Assembly (NCBI GenBank): GCA_036583965.1
Contig: JAZBQD010000013.1
Coordinates: 8,011,763 to 8,075,762 of the forward strand
Source: Prunella strophiata
Taxonomy: Eukaryota > Chordata > Aves > Passeriformes > Prunellidae
Direction: 5' to 3'
Length of the DNA stretch: 64,000 nucleotides
This document shows positions 27,243 through 35,894 of the stretch, piece after piece; the first letter of the stretch is position 1; each line of letters opens with the position of its first letter. The notes beneath the pieces are model-generated. The model did not search any database and was not told the DNA's origin. It worked only from the letters and a program-made list of their open reading frames with translations. The translations under genes and the position numbers were made by a program.

Positions 27243-28192
27243 CTTCCTTCCTTCCTTCCTTCCTTCCTTCCTTCCTTCCTTCCTTCCTTCCTTCCTTCCT
27301 TCCTTCCTTCCTCCTTCCTTCCTTCCTTCCTTCCTTCCTTCCTTCCTTCCTTCCTTCCTTCCTTCCTTCCTTCCTCCTTCCTTCCTTCCTTCCTCCTTCC
27401 TTCCTTCCTTCTTCCTTCCTTCCTTCCTTCTTCCTTCCTTCCTTCCTTCCTTCCTTCCTTCTTCCTTCCTTCCTTCCTTCCTTCCTTCCTTCCTCCTTCC
27501 TTCCTTCCTTCTTCCTTCCTTCCTTCCTTCCTTCCTTCTTCCTTCCTTCCTTCTTCCTTCCTTCCTTCCTTCCTTCCTTCTTCCTTCCTTCCTTCCTTCC
27601 TTCCTTCCTTCCTTCCTTTCCTTCCTTCCTTCCTTCCTTTCCTTCCTTTCCTTTCCTTTCCTTCCTTCCTTCCTTCCTTCCTTCCTTTCCTTTCCTTTCC
27701 TTCCTTCCTTCCTTTCCTTCCTTCCTTCCTTTCCTTTCCTTTCCTTTCCTTCCTTCCTTCCTTCCTCCTTCCTTCCTTCCTCCTTCCTTCCTTCCTTCTT
27801 CCTTCCTTCCTTCCTTTCCTTCCTTCCTTCCTTCCTCCTTCCTTCCTTCCTTCCTTCCTTCCTTCCTTCCTTCCTTCCTTCCTCCTTCCTTCCTTCCTTC
27901 CTTCCTTCCTTCCTTCCTTCCTTCCTTCCTTCCTTCCTTCCTTCCTTCCTTCCTTTCCTTTCCTTTCCTTCCTTCCTTCCTTCTTCCTTCCTTCCTTCTT
28001 CCTTCCTTCCTTCCTCCTTCCTTCCTTCCTCCTTCCTTCCTTCCTTCTTCCTTCCTTCCTTCCTTTCCTTTCCTTCCTTCCTTCCTCCTTCCTTCCTTCC
28101 TTCCTTCCTTCCTTCCTTCCTTCCTTCCTTCCTCCTTCCTTCCTTCCTTCCTTCCTTCCTTCCTTCCTTCCTTCCTTCCTTCCTTCCCTTCC
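27243..28192. repeat. 950-base pure pyrimidine tract, (TTCC)n-based
   Basis: Every base on the + strand from 27243 to 28192 is C or T. The basic tetramer TTCC is broken at intervals by CTCC, TTCTTCC and TTTCC variants, giving a mosaic of tetramer, trimer and pentamer steps. The long open frames across it (FLPS and SFLP on +, GRKE on -) exist only because no stop codon can be built from this composition. Long homopurine-homopyrimidine DNA of this type can form triplex (H-DNA) and is prone to expansion and polymerase stalling. The exact assembled length should be treated with caution. Confidence 0.97.
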
Positions 28193-28224
28193 AGTTCCAG
28201 TTCCAGTTCCAGTTCCAGTTCCAG
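28189..28224. repeat. TTCCAG hexamer repeat, 6 copies
   Basis: Six exact tandem copies of TTCCAG directly abut the end of the pyrimidine tract, followed by unique sequence beginning TGAAGAAC. The hexamer can be derived from TTCC by gaining AG, so it probably arose at the array edge. Confidence 0.95.
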
Positions 28225-29708
28225 TGAAGAACTTTTACACTCCACATTTCTCTGTGAACAGGCTTCTCCCCAAAGCCAGCACTGCTGTATTAAAAACATG
28301 CTGGAATAGGAAACTTGATCTGGACAGGTTTCCTAAAATAATATCTGATCAAAGACTAATATTAGACCTGACAGGAAATTGTGCCACCATAAGGTTGGCT
28401 GTTTAAGAGTAGAAGTGGAAATGAGACAAATGGATTCCAAGGAGGAGCTGAGGATCATAATCCACACGTGTCACAGACAGAGCTGAAAATTGATTTTCTC
28501 TTGGAATTAGGAGCATCATTCATGAACCCTTTTTTAAAAACAGCCCTATCAAAAAAGCAGGCTCTGTTTTAAAGCCTCTGCAGTGTATGAGAGCAGCAGA
28601 AGAAGGAACATGCAGAACCAGAAGATAATGTTGGACAGTGTGAAAAGTAGAAGTCTCAGCATGCTAACAGCCTAGCCATTGTTTAGGGCTTTGTAAGTTT
28701 TCTGGCATCAGGAATAAGTAAAGATGGATTTCAAGGAGTATAATGAGGTAATTTCTATATCTGTAATAGCTGGATATTAAATTACATTTATATATCTCTT
28801 GCACATTTATTTTCTTTATTGCAACTCTCATAAACATAGAAGCTGTCCTTGAAAAGCTTCCCTGATTTATTTCCAGGGTGAGTCTCTATCTTATCACAGC
28901 AACTCTGAAATTCCTTGCAGTAAGTTATGAGGATGATCAAAACACTCAGTCTGCAGCTTAGAATCCCAGTGCAGCAGCTGCCAGGCTTCCCTTTTTTGAG
29001 GTGCAGGTGGGTTGAGCATCTCTGTCATTTGGGGGAGACAAGATGCTTTTTCTCTTATTGCATGGGTAAATCTAAGTCCCTTCAAGAAATTTTTGATCAT
29101 GGTGAATGGTGATAATCCTCTCTTAGGAAACAAGCACCTATTCAGGAATTACAGTAGGAGATAATAATAGGAAATGGATGGAGGACTATGCAGCTGGATT
29201 TTAAAAAGGTAGCTCCACTCAATTCTTATTAAAATTGGTGAGAGCTGTAATGTTTATAAATTAGAGCTTTGTAAAATATAAGTATGTGGGTTGAATATTT
29301 TAGTCTTGGCATTATTTATCTTCTGATTTTACAATGACAGGTTTATTGGGGGTTTTAATGCACGTTTGGGTAATTTGAGTTGAGTTTTATCTGCATGCTT
29401 TTACTACAGGGTGGTCATCAGCACAATCTCACAGGCTTGAAAGCAGCAGATCTGCTGGCAATTGTGCTGTCTATTATAAATTCACTCTGCAGGGTCAACC
29501 TGCAGCTTTAATGCAACAGGAAGAATATAAAAGAAGTTCATATTTGTGTCACAGCCACAGGTGGTAGAACACTTGCATGATTTGTACATTTGGAGAACTG
29601 TCCCATGTGCAGGTGGGAATTGCTGCAGTTTTAGAGGAAGCATCCCAAATTCCATTTATGAAACTTCTGTGTAATCCTATTAAGTGACTAATACAGCCAA
29701 AATTAAAA

Positions 29709-29751
29709 GTATATATATACACATCTATTATATATATATATATATATATAA
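29709..29751. repeat. (TA)n microsatellite
   Basis: Alternating TA, interrupted once by CACATCTAT, with about 22 uninterrupted bases at its 3' end. Confidence 0.85.
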
Positions 29752-31695
29752 TTTCTGAAATGTGCGTTCAGATTTTAAGGCATCTCAGTATCTGAGGGGC
29801 TGCAGTGCCTCTTTGCAACAGGGTGAGGGCCTCAGCTCTGTGTGTCTGGGTGTTCAACAGATCTGAGACTCTGCTGGCTGATTCTGCTGCTGTTTTCTTC
29901 TAAATAAGTAGAAAAGTAGAAAATTAAGTAGAAAAATATTAGGCTGTGTTAAAACTCTAAGCAAAGTCCTAGCAAATGCAGTTGGGGTTTCACTGGGAAA
30001 ATGGTAGGTGATGTCTGTATGTGAGTAACTACAGCTGGAATCTGCAGTTGCAGATCATCACTGGCACTTTTTCTTTCTTTAAAGCTAGTGTTCAAATACT
30101 TGAAACATCAAAGTCTTCCCTTCTACACATTATTCATTCCTGCAAATGTCTCATAACATGCAGGAGGATGATCAGAAAGGTATGTCTCTTTAGAAATGGT
30201 AAATCAATCTTGTCCTTTTGGAAAAGTGGTTGGGAATGATTTTATGGTTATTAACTTGAATTCAATATTTTTTTTTTTTTCAACCTAGGCTTTTTAAAAT
30301 TCAAAAAACTTTCAAGCAAGTTTTTAATCAGCCTCTTCTTGCCTTTTCTCAAAAGTAAAATCTTACCTTTTTTGGTTCATCAGCCAATTCCTTCATCTCA
30401 TTTAAAATGAAACTCAACATGAAATACCTCATAGAAAACTGAAACTCACTGGTTATCTGAGTATGTACCCACCACACCTGGGACTGAAGGCATGGTGCCT
30501 CCAAGGGCTCTGCTGTGGGGATAACACATAGTCTCTTTTAATACATTTTTCTGAGCACTTTTTGGGAAAACTCAACTTGAGAACTGTCCAGATGATGGTG
30601 GGTATGTTGATCATACTCAGTTGTTATACAATCTACAGATTTCAGTGGCTGGCTAAAAAAAAAAAAAAAAATAATAGTGTATTGGTTGAGGTTTGTAGCT
30701 CCAAATGAGCTGGGGTCAGGTTGACTTGGAGTCTGTTGCCTTGAGGAGCTGCATGATAGGCTCTGGACAAGTTCTTACTCAAGTTCTTTTCAAAATATTT
30801 TAGTTCCCTGTTGTTTTAAGTGAAATTTTCTGTCTCATAGCTCAGTAGCTAAGTAGAACAGGATTTTAAATGCAGAAGGAGCTGAAGTTCTCCTCTATAG
30901 CAACATCTTCATGCCAAGATGGAGTGTTCTGCAGTAACCAAGAGTTAACAGGAGCAAATATCAATGTTGTAAGGTCAACATTGCACAAGAACAAGAAGAG
31001 CTGCAAGGAGAGCCCCAGACCACAGCAAGGTTTGGTTTTACATGCTGCTGTTACCATTACAGCCTCAGCAATTTGACAGCCCAGCAGCAGCTCAGAAGTG
31101 CCCCAAGGCAATAAACCATCTTTGCTGCTTTCAGGGAGATTCCTGTGGCAGATGGATGTTCCAGAGTGCTGACTGGCTTTTCAGAGTCTCTGCCTCTGGC
31201 TGTTTGACACCACCTTCATCTGCAGCCAGCTGTCCCTTGTCCAGGTGTTCCCTTTGGCTGAGCACAGGGATGTGGAGTGTGGTCACCTGTGGGCTGCCAT
31301 TTGAATGCACAGGGTCTTGCTGTGCCTTTACAGCATCTTCCTGGTCCATCTTCAGTGATGAATGGAAATAGGAACCCTGTGGAGATGAATAGGAGGGAAA
31401 ATCAGTGAGAGAAACTGGATTTTGGTTTGGAATGGAGTCCCAGCATTGCCTCTGGCTTGGTCCATTGATTGGGAACAGCTACCAAAGCCTTCCCATGATC
31501 TCTGTAGGATCATTCCTATAGTTTCAACAAAAGCATTTTCACTGAATTCCAGCTGTTATTTATATTGATTTTGATCAAATTTTGTTTTGGCAACATAAGT
31601 ATTTTCTGTGGGAATTAAAATTGGAACTTGACCCTTTGGGGCAGGAAAGAGCAGCTTCAGCTCAAAGTGCTGTTCATGTGAAAATATTACAGTTC

Positions 31696-31715
31696 TTTTT
31701 TTTTTTTTTTTTTTT
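31696..31715. repeat. Poly-T tract (20 T)
   Basis: The longest mononucleotide run in the window. It could be the poly-A tail of a minus-strand retrocopy, but I see no recognisable retrosequence body beside it. Confidence 0.85.
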
Positions 31716-33059
31716 GGTTCCAAGGAAAAAATAACACATATCATTTGATCATGAAATTTGTCCAGAAACACTTCTGCTGTTCTTTTGTCAGCTCCAGTAT
31801 CTCTTTTGCAACTTGCTTTGAATTGTCTGAAGGAACAGTGAGCTATAAAAGCTAGCTATTATTTGAGTGATATTGGGTGAGGTTTCAGCCATGTGAACAC
31901 AGCCTGTGGTGTGTACAGAAGAATATGAGAACATTTTAAGCTGACCATTTAAGAAATTTACTTAGGTCAAAAAGTGGTTTCCTTTAGCTAAGCCAGTCAT
32001 GGATGAAATCATGTCTGTGAAAGCCAGTTTAAAACTGCAGTGGTGCAAAAAATCCTCATCAAAACTTGGTAAATTCTCTGAGAAAGTTGAAGGTGTTTTA
32101 CAAGCCTTGGGACAAGCTATAAACTCTTGTCAAAATCCAATCTGAATTCTTGTGGGCAGCTTGTGAACTTAGAGTTTATAATGGAAATAGGGATGTAACA
32201 GATTCTTAACCATATCAAGACCAGCAGGTGTTGCTATAATATATTAAATGCTGTGGAGCCATCAAATAAGCTGCACTTGAGCATTAGTTCAATATTTTCT
32301 TAAACCAAATTGTTATATGCTAGGAAAATGTAATGCTGTGAGTGATTTGCAATAAGAATACTACTGAAATAATCAAAGCACTGGAAAATTTCAGATTCTG
32401 AGCTGCTTCTGCTGAGTGACTAAGAGAGGTTTGCTACATCTTGAGTGAAAGATCTGATCCAGCACCTAGGCATTATTTGTGTTTAAGAATCCAGTAATGT
32501 AGGAAATAACTAAATCCTGTATACATTTCCATACTGGGAAGAGATGACACTGCAGAAACTTGTGGCATCTTCTTCCAGGGATAAGATTAGACGAGAGTGA
32601 CACTCCAGTTAAGGTTTTTTCTGCTCAACACAGGTCTTACTGGTGATCCTCAAAAGACCAGGGGAAGAATTCCTCTAGGACAGAAACACATCTTCTTAAA
32701 GAAACTGCACCCTCAGGGGCCTTGCAGAAGGTGAGCAGCAGGAGGGTCAGAAGCAAGGCCAGCAGTGGAGAATTTATATCTCAGGAAACCCTGAGCAGGA
32801 CTTGCCAAGTTTCAGTGAATTCAGGGAGGTTGCAACCTTTGCTAGACTTTGAGTTGTCAGCTCCTGAAACCAAGAAAAGGATGAAAGGAGAAAAATTCCC
32901 AGCACCAGGATATATCCTATGGTATGCAACCCCCTAAGTGAGATGGGTGTATCTTTTTGATAAAGGGAGGATTGCTGTGAACATGAATGGAGAAGCTGTT
33001 GAAAGGGCATATTTAATGCCTGTAGGTATTGAGATTAAAGTTAATGGTTTTGACCTGAG

Positions 33060-33297
33060 AGATTGTTTAGACTAGATATAAAGAATAAATATTTTCTGAT
33101 GAGGGTGGTAAAATGCTGTCATGAGTTGCCCAGAGAGGTGGTGGATGCCCCATCCCTGGAACCATCTGAGGTCAGCTCTGAGAGGGCTCTGAGCAACCTG
33201 ATCTAGTTGAAGATGTCCCTGCTCATTGCAGGGGTCTTGGAGCAGATGGGCTTTTAAACATTTCTGCCAACCTAAACTATTCTGTGAGTCTATATTT
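33060..33297 (+). mobile_element. CR1 LINE 3' end next to the GALNT9 CpG island
   Basis: Diverged CR1 3' sequence. 'gttgcccagagaggtggtgg' and 'atgccccatccctggaacc' match the CR1 ctgcccagggaggtggtgg and tcaccatccctggag blocks. The copy ends 'ccaacctaaactattctgtg agtctata', close to the usual CR1 ccaacctaaatgattctatgattc terminus. Its end lies roughly 100-350 bases upstream of the GC-rich promoter sequence. It is 5'-truncated with no coding capacity. Confidence 0.85.
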
Positions 33298-33631
33298 CTG
33301 TGGATGCTTGGCAAGAACTCGTGCCTGTGGACGTGGTCCCAACCATGTCATTTCCCTGCAGGACCCCAAGCCAGTGCCGTACTCGGGCTGCTGGAAACCC
33401 ACGGAGCCGAGCGCGGTACCAGCCCTCCCTCTTGCTGGGAGCGTGCGAACTTGTTTCATCTCTTCTGAGACGGGTGGGGCATCACCTCCCCTCCGCAGCC
33501 AAGGGCACCTTCTCGTCCTGCCGCCCTCAGGAGGTGCCCCTGGGCAGGGCAGCGCTCTCCAGGTGCGGTGCTGCCCTGCGGCGCTGCGCTCGGCAGGGCG
33601 CGGAGCGAGGCGGGGCGGCTCCGCCGTGTGC

Positions 33632-33637
33632 ATGTAG
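33632..33637 (+). promoter_or_regulatory. ATG-TAG start-stop element in the putative leader
   Basis: An ATG is followed immediately by TAG, and this is followed immediately by a second ATG (33638) opening a longer frame. If the transcript starts upstream, this is a minimal upstream ORF, a type known to hold ribosomes at the start codon. The sequence itself is certain; the function is inference. Confidence 0.35.
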
Positions 33638-33877
33638 ATGAGATCCCCGGAGCACGTCACTGCGCACCGGCGCTCTGCGTTCGGGGCGGCGGACAGCGAG
33701 CGAGGGCGGGAGCCGCCGGAGGAGCAGGAGGAGCAGGAGGAGGAGGAGGAGGAGGAGGAGGAGGAGGAGGAGGAGGAGGCTCGGCGGAGCAGCAGCGCTC
33801 GGCCCCGCTCCATGCCGCCCTGCCCGCCGCGGCGCGGGCCCCGGGGCGCGGGGCGGGGAGCGGCGCGGCGGTGCTGA
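33638..33877 (+). other. 79-codon leader ORF with glutamate run, in the GALNT9 frame
   Basis: An ATG at 33638 opens 79 codons ending at TGA 33875-33877. The middle is a run of Glu encoded by the GGA-type repeat, and the end is Arg/Gly/Pro-rich. It lies in the same reading frame as the GALNT9 exon 1 codons downstream, and this single TGA is the only in-frame stop between the two. I do not recognise the peptide. GALNT9 relatives start with a short basic N-terminus (MAVARK type), which this is not. Most likely it is untranslated leader that happens to be open; a translated upstream ORF is possible. Confidence 0.4.
33717..33779 (+). repeat. (GGA)n trinucleotide repeat in the leader
   Basis: GGA-type repeat with two GCA-containing interruptions at its 5' end, then about 14-15 uninterrupted GGA/GAG units to 33779. 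Such runs can form G-quadruplex or triplex structures and vary in length. Its position in a CpG island just upstream of a coding exon makes length variation potentially relevant to transcription or translation. Confidence 0.92.
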
Positions 33878-33883
33878 AGGACA

Positions 33884-35706
33884 GCTCCGCTCTCCCGGGC
33901 TCCGCTCTCCCGGGCTCCGCTCTCCCGGGCTCCTTTCTCCCGGGCTCCTTTCTCCCGGGCTCCTTTCTCCCGGGCTCCTTTCTCCCGGGCTCCTTTCTCC
34001 CGGGCTCCGCTCTCCCGGGCTCCTTTCTCCCGGGCTCCGCTCTCCCGGGCTCCTTTCTCCCGGGCTCCGCTCTCCCGGGCTCCTTTCTCCCGGGCTCCGC
34101 TCTCCCGGGCTCCTTTCTCCCGGGCTCCGCTCTCCCGGGCTCCTTTCTCCCGGGCTCCGCTCTCCCGGGCTCCTTTCTCCCGGGCTCCGCTCTCCCGGGC
34201 TCCGCTCTCCCGGGCTCCTTTCTCCCGGGCTCCGCTCTCCCGGGCTCCTTTCTCCCGGGCTCCGCTCTCCCGGGCTCCTTTCTCCCGGGCTCCGCTCTCC
34301 CGGGCTCCTTTCTCCCGGGCTCCGCTCTCCCGGGCTCCGCTCTCCCGGGCTCCTTTCTCCCGGGCTCCGCTCTCCCGGGCTCCTTTCTCCCGGGCTCCGC
34401 TCTCCCGGGCTCCTTTCTCCCGGGCTCCGCTCTCCCGGGCTCCTTTCTCCCGGGCTCCGCTCTCCCGGGCTCCTTTCTCCCGGGCTCCGCTCTCCCGGGC
34501 TCCTTTCTCCCGGGCTCCTTTCTCCCGGGCTCCGCTCTCCCGGGCTCCTTTCTCCCGGGCTCCGCTCTCCCGGGCTCCTTTCTCCCGGGCTCCGCTCTCC
34601 CGGGCTCCTTTCTCCCGGGCTCCGCTCTCCCGGGCTCCTTTCTCCCGGGCTCCGCTCTCCCGGGCTCCTTTCTCCCGGGCTCCTTTCTCCCGGGCTCCTT
34701 TCTCCCGGGCTCCGCTCTCCCGGGCTCCTTTCTCCCGGGCTCCGCTCTCCCGGGCTCCTTTCTCCCGGGCTCCGCTCTCCCGGGCTCCTTTCTCCCGGGC
34801 TCCGCTCTCCCGGGCTCCTTTCTCCCGGGCTCCGCTCTCCCGGGCTCCTTTCTCCCGGGCTCCGCTCTCCCGGGCTCCTTTCTCCCGGGCTCCGCTCTCC
34901 CGGGCTCCTTTCTCCCGGGCTCCGCTCTCCCGGGCTCCTTTCTCCCGGGCTCCGCTCTCCCGGGCTCCTTTCTCCCGGGCTCCGCTCTCCCGGGCTCCTT
35001 TCTCCCGGGCTCCTTTCTCCCGGGCTCCGCTCTCCCGGGCTCCTTTCTCCCGGGCTCCGCTCTCCCGGGCTCCTTTCTCCCGGGCTCCGCTCTCCCGGGC
35101 TCCTTTCTCCCGGGCTCCGCTCTCCCGGGCTCCTTTCTCCCGGGCTCCTTTCTCCCGGGCTCCGCTCTCCCGGGCTCCTTTCTCCCGGGCTCCGCTCTCC
35201 CGGGCTCCTTTCTCCCGGGCTCCGCTCTCCCGGGCTCCTTTCTCCCGGGCTCCGCTCTCCCGGGCTCCTTTCTCCCGGGCTCCTTTCTCCCGGGCTCCTT
35301 TCTCCCGGGCTCCGCTCTCCCGGGCTCCTTTCTCCCGGGCTCCTTTCTCCCGGGCTCCGCTCTCCCGGGCTCCTTTCTCCCGGGCTCCTTTCTCCCGGGC
35401 TCCTTTCTCCCGGGCTCCGCTCTCCCGGGCTCCTTTCTCCCGGGCTCCTTTCTCCCGGGCTCCTTTCTCCCGGGCTCCTTTCTCCCGGGCTCCTTTCTCC
35501 CGGGCTCCGCTCTCCCGGGCTCCTTTCTCCCGGGCTCCTTTCTCCCGGGCTCCTTTCTCCCGGGCTCCTTTCTCCCGGGCTCCTTTCTCCCGGGCTCCTT
35601 TCTCCCGGGCTCCGCTCTCCCGGGCTCCTTTCTCCCGGGCTCCTTTCTCCCGGGCTCCGCTCTCCCGGGCTCCTTTCTCCCGGGCTCCGCTCTCCCGGGC
35701 TCCTTT
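33884..35706. repeat. 15-bp GC-rich minisatellite, 121 units, abutting GALNT9 exon 1 codons
   Basis: There are two unit types only: GCTCCGCTCTCCCGG (A) and GCTCCTTTCTCCCGG (B). They differ by the dinucleotide GC or TT. I count 121 full units plus a final partial B unit, about 51 A and 70 B, with no indel and no other substitution over more than 1.8 kb. Much of the array alternates A-B, making a 30-bp higher-order repeat, while the last third is B-rich. The + strand contains no adenine. Each unit carries a CCCGGG palindrome; A units have two CpGs and B units one. All six frames are open, which explains the roughly 810-826-codon frames crossing it on both strands. In the GALNT9 frame it would read APLSR/APFSR. 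It stands where the ATG and first codons of GALNT9 exon 1 are expected. It may be a true expansion or an assembly artefact. Confidence 0.97.
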
Positions 35707-35894
35707 CGTGGGCATCATCCTCTTCTCCGTCTACTGCAGGATCCAGGACCGCTCCCAGGAGCTGGTGCAGATCGTCCGGAGCGCGGACCGCCGGGCCAGG
35801 AGCCGCGGCGCCAAGGTGGGCAGCCTGGCCGACAGGGAGTCCATCCTGCAGCGCCTGGACCACCTGGAGGAAGTGGTCTACAACCAGCTCAATG
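35705..35894 (+). CDS. GALNT9: GALNT9 exon 1 (3' part): half of TM anchor plus stem; N-terminus missing
   Basis: This encodes about 63 codons running from FVGIILFSVYC through DRSQELVQIV and GAKVGSLADRES to LQRLDHLEEVVYNQLN. It matches the N-terminal region of GALNT9, a Golgi type II membrane enzyme of the GT27 family that starts mucin-type O-glycosylation by adding GalNAc to Ser/Thr; it is expressed mainly in brain. FVGIILFSVYC is the second half of the transmembrane anchor. The LDHLEEVVYNQLNG stem motif separates GALNT9 and its close relative GALNT17 from other family members, and exon 2 settles on GALNT9. Exon 1 ends after the first base of a Gly codon at a consensus donor (aatg/gtacga). 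The odd point is the 5' end. Relatives have about 17 residues before this Phe, with a Met-Ala-Val-Ala start, basic residues and the first half of the anchor. Here they are replaced by the 15-bp array, with no in-frame ATG before a TGA at 33875. The coordinates give only the recognisable codons. Confidence 0.9.

Larger units (their letters stand above)
28225..33059. other. Intergenic DNA upstream of the CpG island, no gene seen
   Basis: I recognise no exon. Simple sequences are a TA run (29709-29751), 17 A at 30655-30671 and 20 T at 31696-31715. The rest is single-copy AT-rich DNA. Distal GALNT9 regulatory elements could lie here, but I cannot identify one from sequence. Confidence 0.55.
33380..33883 (+). 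promoter_or_regulatory. GALNT9: CpG island: likely GALNT9 promoter and 5' leader
   Basis: The sequence changes abruptly from AT-moderate DNA to CpG-dense, GC-rich DNA here and stays so past exon 1 (to about 36.0 kb). GC-box (Sp/KLF-type) cores are visible as GGGGCGG at 33612-33618 and 33683-33689, and as GGGGCGGGG at 33850-33858. A CGTCA half cAMP-response element lies at 33655-33659. There is no convincing TATA box, as is usual for island promoters. It lies directly upstream of the only recognised GALNT9 exon 1 sequence and on its strand. The transcription start cannot be placed by reading. Where the leader begins relative to the 33632 and 33638 ATGs is unknown. Confidence 0.7.

Noticed and set aside
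27169..28309. Four long frames (344-376 codons) rich in FLPS or GRKE
   Set aside because: Stop codons cannot form in a pure pyrimidine tract or in its mostly purine complement of this pattern. These are low-complexity artefacts.
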